In this document: in pieces, positions 8,089 to 16,359 of the stretch | Layout of the letters: each line of letters opens with the position of its first letter | Numbering within the stretch: the stretch's first letter is position 1 | From: Georgenia sp. SYP-B2076 | Lineage (GTDB): Bacteria; Actinomycetota; Actinomycetes; Actinomycetales; Actinomycetaceae | DNA: 64,000 nt | Direction of reading: 5' to 3' | Assembly: GCF_003991205.1 (NCBI RefSeq) | Contig: NZ_RXOZ01000034.1 | Span: 1-64,000, forward strand | Made by a program: the position numbers and the translations under genes | The notes under the pieces: model-generated | The model's database searches: none | What the model saw: only the letters and a program-made list of their open reading frames with translations | Told to the model about the DNA's origin: nothing

Positions 8089-9291
8089 ATGACCATCCCC
8101 CCACGCGCCAGGCGCGCCCTCCCCTCCGGTCTGCTGCTGGTGGGGATCCTGCTCGTGGCGGCGAACCTGCGTCCCGTGATCACCGCCGTCGGGCCGCTGC
8201 TCCCGGAGATCGGCGCGGACACCGGCTTGCCGCCCTCGGCGCTCGGCATCCTGGCCGCCGTGCCGCTGGTGGCCTTCGGGGTCGTCTCGCCGGTGGTGCA
8301 CCGGCTGGGCAGCCGCTTCGGCGTCGAGCGCACGGTGCTGCTCGCGCTCGTGCTGCTCGCCGCGGGGACCGTGCTGCGCTCCCTCCCCGGCGCCACCCTG
8401 ACGCTGTGGGTTGGCACGGCCCTGATCGGCGCGACCATCGCCGTCGGCAACGTGCTGCTGCCGGTCGTGGTGAAGAAGGACTTCCCCACGCACCTGACGG
8501 GCGTCACCGCGGGGTACACCGCGGTCCAGAGCGTCTTCGCCTCCCTCGCGTCCGGGCTCGCCGTCCCGCTGGCCGCCGCGTCATGGGGGTCGTGGCGGCT
8601 CGCGCTGGGGGTGTGGGCCGGCCTCATGGTCGCGGCCGTCGCCGTCTGGGTGCCCCGGCTCCTCCACCCCGCGCCGGCGGCGGAGGGCCTGCCAGCGACC
8701 CGGCCGCACCGGGCGACCGGGTCGATATGGCGTTCGGGGCTGGCGTGGCAGGTGGCGGCCTACATGGGGCTGCAGTCCACGGTGTTCTACGTGCTGGTGA
8801 ACTGGCTCCCCACCCTCGAGCAGGACCTCGGTGTCGACCCCACGACCGCCGGCTGGCACCTCTTCGCCTTCCAGGCGGTGGCCATCGTCTCGAACCTGGC
8901 CGCCCCGTCGCTGATGCGCGTGGGCGGGGACCAGCGCGTCGCGGCTGCACTGTTCCCCACGCTCACGCTCGCCGCCATGCTGGGCCTCCTCCTGGCGCCC
9001 CAGCTGCTGCTCGTCTGGGTGATCCTGATCGGGATCGGCACCGGCGGGGCCTTCGTCACCGCTCTCTCCCTGGTGGGGCTGCGCGCCGCCGACACCGCCA
9101 CCGCGAGCAGGCTCTCGTCGATGTCCCAGGCGGTGGGCTACCTGGGGGCCGCCCTCAACCTCGTGCTCGCCGGCGTCCTGCGCGACCACACCGGCCCCGG
9201 CCCCCTGCTGCTGGTATGCGTGGCCGCCGTGGCCGTCGTCCAGCTGGTGGTGGGTCTCGGCGTCGGTCGCGGCCGGGTGCTGCACGCCTGA
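8089..9291 (+). CDS. MFS transporter, CynX/NimT family
   Basis: 400-residue, about 12-TM major facilitator. Seen: the N-terminal NLRPVITAVGPLLPEI motif that marks the cyanate/2-nitroimidazole (CynX/NimT) branch, an HRLGSRFGVERT loop between TM2 and TM3, and a long central cytoplasmic loop around residue 200. The family exports or imports small organic anions and amides; the substrate here is unknown. ATG 8089 has GGGAG eight bases upstream. A second member of the same branch is at 46660. Confidence 0.85.
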   Translation: MTIPPRARRALPSGLLLVGILLVAANLRPVITAVGPLLPEIGADTGLPPSALGILAAVPLVAFGVVSPVVHRLGSRFGVERTVLLALVLLAAGTVLRSLPGATLTLWVGTALIGATIAVGNVLLPVVVKKDFPTHLTGVTAGYTAVQSVFASLASGLAVPLAAASWGSWRLALGVWAGLMVAAVAVWVPRLLHPAPAAEGLPATRPHRATGSIWRSGLAWQVAAYMGLQSTVFYVLVNWLPTLEQDLGVDPTTAGWHLFAFQAVAIVSNLAAPSLMRVGGDQRVAAALFPTLTLAAMLGLLLAPQLLLVWVILIGIGTGGAFVTALSLVGLRAADTATASRLSSMSQAVGYLGAALNLVLAGVLRDHTGPGPLLLVCVAAVAVVQLVVGLGVGRGRVLHA

Positions 9292-9440
9292 CGCCGGTCC
9301 TCGCCGGTTCGAGCGCCTGCCTCACCTGCACGCCGGACGGCTCCTCGACTGGGCGGTCCGGCGGACCCGGCCCGGCACTCCTCCCATGGGGACCAGGTCG
9401 TTGGCCCAGCCTTGCAGGACGGAGGTCAGGACCCGCCAGC

Positions 9441-9661
9441 GGCGATGCGATCGCCGGTGATGTCGGCCTGTCCGGCGTCCTCTTCGGAGCGACCGTACTG
9501 GCCGCCGCCATCTCCTTGCCGGAGCTGTCCACCGGCATCGCCTCGGTGCGGCACGGGGACTTCCAGCTTGCGGTGAGCGACATCTTCGGCGGCAACGCGT
9601 TCCTTCCCGTGCTCTTCCTGCTGCCGGCTTGGTGTCCGGCACCGCCGTGCTCCCCCGCGTC
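9441..9661 (+). pseudogene. Remnant of a sodium/calcium (NCX) exchanger gene
   Basis: From 9441 the frame reads a typical cation-exchanger TM block: VLFGATVLAAAISLPELSTG followed by VRHGDFQLAVSDIFGGNAF. The LPELSTG and DIFGGN stretches are alpha-repeat-type motifs of membrane Ca/Na exchangers. At about 9627-9630 the match jumps frame (LVSGTAVLP continues one frame over), and there is neither a start codon region nor a C-terminus. A degraded fragment of roughly 75 residues. Confidence 0.7.
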
Positions 9662-9805
9662 CGGAGCCGGCGGCGAGCGCCGCCTGCAGCCGCGTCGAGG
9701 ACCCGACGGCGGCCAGCGTCGCACGCAGGCCGAACCGGACGAGACGTGGCGATGGGCGACCTCGACCGCCGTCTCCACGGCGGCCGAGGTCAGGAAGCAC
9801 CCGGC

Positions 9806-11632
9806 TCAGGCGGCGGCCTGCTGCCGGGCTGCTTCCCTCCCCGCCAGGTAGCCAAACACGAGACCCAGCGAGATCGTGCCGCCGGCGCCTCCGTAGAACC
9901 CCTTCGTGGGCGCGCCACCTGCGTTACCGGCGGCGTAGAGACCAGGGATCACGCTGCCTTCCGTGTTCAGCGCGCGCCCGAGCGCGTCGGTCTTCGGACC
10001 GCCCACGGTGCCGAGCGCGCTGGCCTCGACCTTGAGCGCGTAGTACGGCGCGGTGTCGACGGGCCCGAGCACGCTCGACCTCGGGCTCTTCAGGACGGGG
10101 CGGATGATCTTCGCGAGAGGCCCGACCACGATGGAGCGCAGCTGCTCGGGGTTGTTCTTCTTCGCCACCCGGCCCGCGAGCTTGCTCACGACCGGGCCGA
10201 TCGCCCCGGCGATGCGCGTCCGAGCCTTCGCGGTGGCGGCCGGGAACAGCGCGTCCGGCGAGAGCCTGCCCAGTCGGGGGTAGAAGGCGCCGAAGTAGCG
10301 GTCGAACATGGTGTCGCCGCGGTTGAACTGCGGGTCGCGGGCGCGTGCGGCCTCCGGGTTGAACTTGTCGACGGTGCGGAGCAGGCCCATCTCGTCGACC
10401 CCGATCTTGCCCGCCAGCTCCGACAGCGTGTTGGCGCGGTGGAGGTAGTCGGGCACCTCTCCGCCCGGCGTGATGCCGAAGATCCCGAACTTCTCCCAGT
10501 AGTGCTGGTCGAAGATCAGCCACGCCGTGGCATTCGGCATGGTGCCCGTCTCGGGGTCGACCTCGCGCATGATCTGCCCGAACTGGTCGTAGGCCAGGGC
10601 CTCGTTCGCGAAGCGCTCGCCCTTGCTGTTCACCATGATGCTGTGCGGCAGCGCACGCTCGCCGAGGAACACACGGCTGAGCGGCCGGCCCTCCAGCTCC
10701 TCACCCGGCAGCTGCACGCCGGGCATCCACCAGGCGTCCTCCATCCCGGTCAGGTCGGCGCCGACCTCCTGGGCCAGCTGCACCGCGATGCCGTCGTGGC
10801 CCTTCGGGGAGACCTGCACGCCGAAGGGCGCGTCGAGGTAGGTCGTGGCGAGCTCGGTCGAGCTCTCGAACCCGCCGCTGGCGAGCAGGACGCCCTTGGT
10901 GGCCCCCACCGTGTGCTCGACGCCGTCGGCCCGGACGACCACTCCCCGCACCCTCGACTCGTCGATGACCAGGCGGGTCGCCGGCGTCTCGACGCGCACG
11001 TCGACGCCGTTACGCAGGGCAGCCTCGAGCAGCGCTCCGACCAGCGCCGGCCCGGCGAGCCAGACGTCATCGATGCCGATCCCGCCCAGCATCCAGAACG
11101 GGAGCGGGTTCTTGGCCATGCCCGTCGTCAGGGCCGGTCGCACATACTTCGCGGCCTCGCCCAGTCCCTGCGGGGCGTACGGGCCCGGGAAGAGCGCCCG
11201 GCCGACGGACGCGCCGTCGATGTCCGAGCGGTAGTCCGGCCAGATCGTCGGGATCCACCCGAAGGAGGTGTTCTCCTCGATGAACCTCGCGACGTGCGGC
11301 CCGGTCTCGAGGAACTTCTCCACCAGGTCATGGTCGAGAACCTGGTCGCGGCCCTGGCCGTAGATGTAGCGCCGAGCCTGGTCAAGGTCGTCGTCGACCT
11401 TCAGATCCTTGCTCGAGAAGCCGTGGTTGGGGATCCAGGCGGCACCAGCGGAGATGCCGGTGGCGCCCCCGACCAGTTCTCGCGACTCGACGACGAGGAC
11501 GCGTGCGCCCGCCTTGGCCGCGGTCAGCGCAGCCATCAGGCCCGCCCCGCCGGAACCGACGATCGCCACGTCCACCTCGTCCGGGATTCCCTCCTGGGCC
11601 ACGGTCCCGATGGAGCCACGCGCGAACTTCAT
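9806..11632 (-). CDS. FAD-dependent oxidoreductase, KstD/fumarate-reductase flavoprotein family
   Basis: 608-residue flavoprotein. Seen: a Rossmann FAD site VAIVGSGGAGLMAALTAAKAG near residue 20, ESRELVGGATG, a central substrate-capping region, and a C-terminal FAD-contact block GLYAAGNAGGAPTKGFYGGAGGTISLG. The length and the GGATGISAGAAWIPNH start resemble 3-ketosteroid delta-1-dehydrogenases and related ene-oxidising flavoproteins; the substrate is not determined. Start ATG 11632 has a strong GGGAGGGAAG ribosome site. A perfect 14-bp palindrome (11684-11697) lies 52 bases upstream, so it is probably controlled by a dimeric repressor. It ends next to the NCX remnant and has no operon partner. 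Confidence 0.85.
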   Translation of the reverse strand: MKFARGSIGTVAQEGIPDEVDVAIVGSGGAGLMAALTAAKAGARVLVVESRELVGGATGISAGAAWIPNHGFSSKDLKVDDDLDQARRYIYGQGRDQVLDHDLVEKFLETGPHVARFIEENTSFGWIPTIWPDYRSDIDGASVGRALFPGPYAPQGLGEAAKYVRPALTTGMAKNPLPFWMLGGIGIDDVWLAGPALVGALLEAALRNGVDVRVETPATRLVIDESRVRGVVVRADGVEHTVGATKGVLLASGGFESSTELATTYLDAPFGVQVSPKGHDGIAVQLAQEVGADLTGMEDAWWMPGVQLPGEELEGRPLSRVFLGERALPHSIMVNSKGERFANEALAYDQFGQIMREVDPETGTMPNATAWLIFDQHYWEKFGIFGITPGGEVPDYLHRANTLSELAGKIGVDEMGLLRTVDKFNPEAARARDPQFNRGDTMFDRYFGAFYPRLGRLSPDALFPAATAKARTRIAGAIGPVVSKLAGRVAKKNNPEQLRSIVVGPLAKIIRPVLKSPRSSVLGPVDTAPYYALKVEASALGTVGGPKTDALGRALNTEGSVIPGLYAAGNAGGAPTKGFYGGAGGTISLGLVFGYLAGREAARQQAAA

Positions 11633-11683
11633 AGCACTTCCCTCCCAACTGGCCGGCATGACGCCGACCACACGGCAGCAGTC

Positions 11684-11697
11684 GATGCAATTGCATC
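11684..11697. promoter_or_regulatory. Perfect 14-bp palindrome upstream of the KstD-like gene
   Basis: GATGCAATTGCATC reads the same on both strands. It is markedly AT-richer than its surroundings and lies in the promoter region of the flavoprotein gene on the minus strand. A dimeric repressor site is the simplest reading. Confidence 0.6.
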
Positions 11698-12051
11698 TAC
11701 TTACTCGGGCCAACCCCGATCGGGCGTGAAGCATTCCCGTCGGAACCTGTCCTGGTATGCCAGGACCGTGCCGAGTACGACGGACCGCCCTGTCAGCCCC
11801 GCGGCACGTCTCTCAGGACTTCGGCGGCCGAGGCTGCAGGCACCATCGTGCCGAGCGCGCTGAGCTACTTCCCGACCGAACCGCGCCAAGGCTGCGGCGG
11901 AGGCGGTGATCGCCAAGGACCCGATGGATGCCCTGTTAAGCGCTATGCGAAGGCTTTGACCGCGATGCCGTCCGCGCGGCCCCGCCCGCCGTAGGACGCG
12001 GACGGTGACTCGCTGGTCCAGCCGGTGGCCTACATCGATGCCGGAACGACG
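11698..12051. other. Intergenic stretch without recognisable gene
   Basis: About 350 bases between the two minus-strand genes. A small inverted repeat CCTGG-tatg-CCAGG occurs at about 11751-11764. The open frames here show no family match and look like non-coding shadows or highly decayed sequence. Confidence 0.5.
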
Positions 12052-12087
12052 AAGCGGGTGGGGCGCCGCTCGGCACCCCACCCGCTT
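12052..12087 (-). terminator. Terminator of the MFS-CBS gene
   Basis: Perfect 12-bp stem AAGCGGGTGGGG (12052-12063) with CCCCACCCGCTT (12076-12087) and a 12-base loop, 25 bases past the stop codon of the minus-strand gene. No long U-tract. Confidence 0.7.
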
Positions 12088-12111
12088 AGTCGTGACCTAC
12101 GAGACGTCCGC

Positions 12112-14088
12112 TCAGGCGAGCTGCGGCTCGCGCTCGACGGCGGTCTCGTCGTCGGCGGGCTGGACCTGCCCCTCGCGGGAGGCGAGGTAGGAGAAGATGG
12201 CCAACCGGTTCACCGCGGAGCGGCTGACGATGCCGATGACCGGGCCGGTCTCGCCGCGGACCACGGGCACCTTCTTGAGGTGCTTGTCGGACAGCACGGC
12301 GACGGCGTCGGCGATCGAGGCGTTCGCGTCCACCGTGACGACCTCGCGGGTTGCCAGGCGCATCACCGGCAGAGACACCAGGTCCGCCAGGGCGTCCTCG
12401 AGGTCGTCCGACTCGCCGATCGCGAAGGAGTAGATGTTGGTCGAGCTGGGGTGTTCGGCCGACAAGTACCGCATGACGTCACCGTCGGAGAGGAAGCCGG
12501 CCAACGACCCGTTGGGGTGCAGCACGGGGGCGCCGGAGATCCCGCGCTCGGTGAACATCTGCAGGGCCTCGAGCACATTCTGCTCGGTGCTCAGCGCGTA
12601 GACGTCGGTCTTCATGAGGTCCACGACGGTGCGCGTGCGGCCGGGCTCGATGGTCTCGGCCTCGGCGGCGCGGGCGGCACGGGCCGCGCGAGCAGCCCTG
12701 GTGGCTGCGAAGGCGAGGAAGATGCCGATCACCGAGGTGAGGGCGACCAGCGCGGCGGCGCCTCGGAAGCCGAGGATCGAGGCTCCCAGCAGATCAGAGC
12801 CGTTTCCGAGGTCGAGGGTGGTCAGCGCGTTGTACACGCCGATGGCGAGCGAGGTGCCCAGACATCCGGCGATCTGGAAGCTGGTGCTGACCACGGTCAC
12901 GCCGTGGGGGCTGCTCTCACGGTCCAGGCTGGACAGCGCGAAGGTCTGTGACGGGCCGATGACCAGCGAGGTCGCCAGCACTGCGGGCACGTACAGCGCG
13001 GCGAACAGCAGCACCGACTCGTGACCGGCGGCGACGCCGACCAGCAGAGCGAAGGCAGCCATGATCGTGAAGCCGACAGGGATCATCACGCGACCGCCGT
13101 GGCGGTCGAACAGTCGGCCTGCGACCGGGCCCAGGACCACGGTCATGAGGATGCCGGGGGCCAGCGTGAGGGAGGCACCCATCGGGGTCTGGCCCTTCAC
13201 AGACTGCAGGAAGATCGGGATCACCACGTTCATGGCGAACACGAAAAGCAGACCCAGCATGGTCATGGATACGCCCAGGACAAAGGAAGTGCTGCGGAAG
13301 GGCTTCAGGTCCAGCAGCGGGTGCTCGATCCGGTTCTGGCGCACGACGAACGCCGCGAGTGCCAGGACGCCGACCACCGCGGCGATCGCGGCGATGAGTG
13401 CTGAGCCGCTGAACGCGGTGGAGATGCCGTAGAGCAGGCCCACGAGGCCGAGGGCAACGAGCAGGAAGGAGAGGACGTCGAGCACGGGGCGGCCGAGCTC
13501 GGCGACGTTGCGCAGCAGTACCGCGCCGGCCAGCAGGACGATCAGCGACAGCGCGCCGAAGACCCACATCAGGGTGCTCCAAGGAGCGATGGTGAGCAGG
13601 GCGCCGGAGACCACGATCGCCATCGACGGGCCGAGCGTGGTCATCGCGGCCATGATGCCCATGGCTAAGCCGAGCTTCTCGCGCGGGGCGACCGCGAGGG
13701 TGATGTTCATGCCGATCGGGGTGAGTAGACCGGTCCCGATCGCCTGCAGCAGGCGGCCGGCCAGTAGTACGTCGAAGCTCGGGGCGAGGGCGCCGACGAC
13801 GGAGCCGACCACGAGGAGTGCCACGGCGGCGACGAACAACGGCCGGGTGGGGAAGCGGTGGTAGAGGACGTTGGAGACCGGAACGAAGACGGCGGCGACC
13901 AGGAGGTAGCCGGTGGCCAGCCACTGCACGATGGAGACGTCGACCCCGAAGTCCGTCATGATCGGCGTGAGGGCGACGTTGAGGAAGGTCTCGTTGAAGG
14001 TGGCGAGGAAGGCCGCCGCGGCGGACACGGCGATCATGCCGATCGTGGCGCGCGAGGTGCCCTGCGCCTGGGCGTGATGGGAGGACAA
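12112..14088 (-). CDS. 14-TM MFS (DHA2-type) transporter fused to a C-terminal CBS-domain pair
   Basis: 658 residues. The first about 470 form a DHA2-family drug:H+ antiporter: ETFLNVALTPIMTDF in TM1, WLATGYLLVAAVFVP, GRLLQAIGTGLL and about 14 hydrophobic segments. A short Ala-Arg linker (AARAARAARAAEAE) leads to two CBS motifs: VVDLMKTDVYALS...GISGAPVLHPNGSLAGFLSDGD and then REVVTVDANASIADAV...KKVPVV...GIVSRS. CBS pairs usually bind adenine nucleotides or S-adenosyl compounds, so transport may be gated by such a ligand. The start is TTG 14088 with AGGAG seven bases upstream. The transported compound is unknown. Confidence 0.88.
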   Translation of the reverse strand: MSSHHAQAQGTSRATIGMIAVSAAAAFLATFNETFLNVALTPIMTDFGVDVSIVQWLATGYLLVAAVFVPVSNVLYHRFPTRPLFVAAVALLVVGSVVGALAPSFDVLLAGRLLQAIGTGLLTPIGMNITLAVAPREKLGLAMGIMAAMTTLGPSMAIVVSGALLTIAPWSTLMWVFGALSLIVLLAGAVLLRNVAELGRPVLDVLSFLLVALGLVGLLYGISTAFSGSALIAAIAAVVGVLALAAFVVRQNRIEHPLLDLKPFRSTSFVLGVSMTMLGLLFVFAMNVVIPIFLQSVKGQTPMGASLTLAPGILMTVVLGPVAGRLFDRHGGRVMIPVGFTIMAAFALLVGVAAGHESVLLFAALYVPAVLATSLVIGPSQTFALSSLDRESSPHGVTVVSTSFQIAGCLGTSLAIGVYNALTTLDLGNGSDLLGASILGFRGAAALVALTSVIGIFLAFAATRAARAARAARAAEAETIEPGRTRTVVDLMKTDVYALSTEQNVLEALQMFTERGISGAPVLHPNGSLAGFLSDGDVMRYLSAEHPSSTNIYSFAIGESDDLEDALADLVSLPVMRLATREVVTVDANASIADAVAVLSDKHLKKVPVVRGETGPVIGIVSRSAVNRLAIFSYLASREGQVQPADDETAVEREPQLA

Positions 14089-14435
14089 GGAGGTGCTCCT
14101 GACGGTGGGGTACGGAGACGCGCGGTCGACCGTGCCGTGTCAGAAGTTGCTGTGGAGCACCTCGCGTGTCGTGTCATCGACGCACCATTGCGGCTCATGA
14201 GCCGTCGTCAAACATACGGGAAGAACGTCCCTGTTCGCCGGTGGTGTGCGCGAGGTCTTGGTCACCATCACCTGCCCGCCTCCGTACGCAGGCGTCGTCA
14301 ACGGGGCCGGCTGTCACCGGGGATGTGAGGGCACGCGCGACGCCGCCCTGCGCGAGCTGGGGCACGCACTGCCCAGGTGGATGTGGGCACCGCAAGAAGC
14401 CACAGCTGCCTAGATCGACTGACCAGCTCAGGGCA

Positions 14436-14600
14436 CGAGCAGGGACTCGTGCAGGAAGCTGTTGTGGAGGTGGAGTGCCCGGTGCGCGTCGGAAACACGT
14501 ATGCATTCTCGGGGCGGCGCGCTGCGAGAATCTCCACCGCGAAGGCCGGCAACAAGGCGGCGGTCCGGGGGTGTGCAACTTGGCGCACAACTCCTCGAGC
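14436..14600 (-). pseudogene. Fused remnant of an excisionase start and a tyrosine-integrase C-terminal part
   Basis: On the minus strand about 14600-14570 reads EELCAKLHTP, matching the start of the excisionase at 24534-24777 (LDELCAKLHTTPA). From about 14567 down, another frame reads LLPAFAVEILAARRPENAYV then FPTRTG, which resembles the C-terminal region of phage-type tyrosine recombinases. The two pieces are joined out of frame, as if the middle of a xis-int module were deleted. The match is by eye and short. Confidence 0.4.
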
Positions 14601-14601
14601 G

Positions 14602-14957
14602 CACGGCGGGGCGATCATCAACACCGCCTCGGTCGCCGGCATCATCGCCGACCCCACATGGCGCCCTACGTGGCCGCCAAGCACGGCGTCGTCGGACTGA
14701 CCAAGGCCGCTGCCCTCGACTACGCCGCGGCCGGCGTCCGTGTGAACGCGCTCGCCCCCGGGCTGGTCGCCACCGGCATGACCAAGGGCTGGCTCGACAA
14801 CCCAGAGATGCGCGACGAGGTCATTGCCGGCTCCCAGCTCGGGCGCCCCGCGGAGCCTGAGGAGATGACCGGCATGGTGCTCTACCTGGCATCCCCGCTC
14901 GCATCCTTTGCCACCGGCGGCGTGTACGCCGTCGATGGCGGGCAGACCGCGCACTGA
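14602..14957 (+). pseudogene. C-terminal remnant of an SDR dehydrogenase gene, frameshifted
   Basis: Reads HGGAIINTASVAGIIADP, then after a one-base deletion at about 14653 continues in another frame as MAPYVAAKHGVVGLTKAAAL to the end VYAVDGGQTAH. The catalytic Ser (NTASVAG), Tyr and Lys (YVAAK) and the C-terminal DGG motif of classical SDRs are all present. The N-terminal nucleotide-binding half is missing. It ends with a strong terminator at 14968-15001. Confidence 0.75.
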
Positions 14958-14967
14958 CCGAACGTCG

Positions 14968-15001
14968 CGAGCGGTCCGACCCTGCCGGGTCGGACCGCTC
15001 G
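14968..15001 (+). terminator. Strong intrinsic terminator after the SDR remnant
   Basis: Perfect 15-bp stem CGAGCGGTCCGACCC (14968-14982) and its complement (14987-15001) with a TGCC tetraloop, followed by TTTGT. Confidence 0.9.
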
Positions 15002-15309
15002 TTTGTGCCGCTCCCCGACGCCAAGCGCCGGGTCTCTCATCCGAGGCCGAGGAGGCATCGGCCAGCAGGGGCCCGTGTAAGAGCACTCGCCACACCTACC
15101 ACCCTGCGAGAACTGCTTCCGCCGCCATGCCCGCACGCTGGGTAGCCACCGAATTCCAGCGACCGTTCTCCCGCACACCGCCGACATCATCGTTCACATT
15201 TTCGGTCCAAAAGTTGGCGTACGCTCAATGGTCATCCGGACCGGAGTACCGCTCATCGATCGAGCGTCCCGCCATCCTCCAAGTGGCGGGTGAGGACCGA
15301 AGGACTGCG

Positions 15310-16080
15310 ATGACCGCAACGGTGCGCTCAGTGGCCAAGGCCGTGGCGATGCTGCAGGCGTTCGACCGCCAGCACCGCCTCCTCACCGTGCGCGAGCTCA
15401 GCGCCCTCACTGGCGTACCGCGGAGCACCTGCCACGCGCTGTGCCAGACCCTGGTGGAGACAGGACTGCTGGAGATGCACGGCGCGGAGGGGTACCAGCT
15501 CGGCCAGTCGTTGGCCACGCTCGGTGGTCAGGTGATCGAGCGCACCGGACTCGTCGACGCCACCCTCGGGCCTGTCTCGACACAGCTGGCGTCCACCCGC
15601 ACCGAGATCCACGTGGCCCAGTACGTCCCCACCGGCATCGTGTACCTCCTTCGCCTGCAGAACGGCAGGCGCCTGCCCAACCGGAACCGAACCGGGCGGC
15701 ACTGGCCGCTGCACGGGAGCGCCTGCGGCCTCGCCGTGTACGCCGCCCTTCCGGCCGCCGCCCGGGCGCCCTACCGCGAGGGACTGCCGGAGGAGACGCT
15801 TGCGCTGATGGATGATGCCGCAGCGGCTTTCGTCAAACGCGGCTACATCGTCACTGAGGTCAGCCAGGAAGGCTTCCGCAGCGTCGGGGCACCCGTGCTG
15901 GATCAGCACGGGGTCGTCGTCGGCGCGATCGGCACAGGCGACGCCCGCAACCTCATGACCCCGCAGCGCACTCACGAGATCGGTGTGGCGATCCGCCGCG
16001 CCGCCGAGGCTTCCTCGCGCGTCCTCGGTTTCCTGCCGTCGCTCGCACCCGACGTCGGCCAGAAGCGCCGGCCCGCGTGA
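15310..16080 (+). CDS. IclR-family transcriptional regulator
   Basis: 256 residues: an N-terminal winged helix (SVAKAVAMLQAFDR, LTVRELSALTGVPRSTCHALCQTL) and a C-terminal effector-binding GAF-like domain ending with VGAPVLDQHGVVVGAIGTGD. It is upstream of and codirectional with the M24/hydantoinase/permease operon, 279 bases away, and is the likely local regulator, binding the pathway substrate or an intermediate. ATG 15310 has GAAGGA (15298-15303) six bases upstream. Confidence 0.88.
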   Translation: MTATVRSVAKAVAMLQAFDRQHRLLTVRELSALTGVPRSTCHALCQTLVETGLLEMHGAEGYQLGQSLATLGGQVIERTGLVDATLGPVSTQLASTRTEIHVAQYVPTGIVYLLRLQNGRRLPNRNRTGRHWPLHGSACGLAVYAALPAAARAPYREGLPEETLALMDDAAAAFVKRGYIVTEVSQEGFRSVGAPVLDQHGVVVGAIGTGDARNLMTPQRTHEIGVAIRRAAEASSRVLGFLPSLAPDVGQKRRPA

Positions 16081-16359
16081 CCCACGGGGCGCACTGGCGC
16101 GCGTGACGGCGCGGGCCTCCGCGAGCGTCACCGAGCGTCAGCTGGGAGAGCTCGGATTGCGCGAGCGCCGGGGACGTAACGCTCGCATGGCGGATCGGAC
16201 ATCCGATCGCACCGGCGCCACCGCGAGCGCGGCAGGACGATCTGGCCGCACCATCGGGGGCCGGGGCAGCTGGGACTTCGAGTGCCGTCGCACCAGTCGT
16301 GTCCAGCGATACGGGACACCCCGTGTGAGCGGCATCACAGCCTTACTTACTGTCACGCC

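Larger units (their letters stand above)
14089..15309. other. Long non-coding/decayed stretch
   Basis: No intact gene. 14089-14435 shows nothing recognisable beyond the promoter region of the MFS-CBS gene. Next come the integrase and SDR remnants and a terminator. 15002-15309 is the presumed promoter region of the IclR gene, which I could not resolve into boxes. Confidence 0.6.

Noticed and set aside
9629-11863. Long open frame on the plus strand
   Set aside because: It is the antisense shadow of the KstD-like flavoprotein gene; the composition is Arg/Glu/Val-rich and no motif is present. Only its first few residues match the end of the exchanger remnant.
12660-12705. Ala-Arg repeat linker of the MFS-CBS protein as evidence of two separate genes
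   Set aside because: The frame is uninterrupted and there is no ribosome site or start codon with good context at the CBS part.
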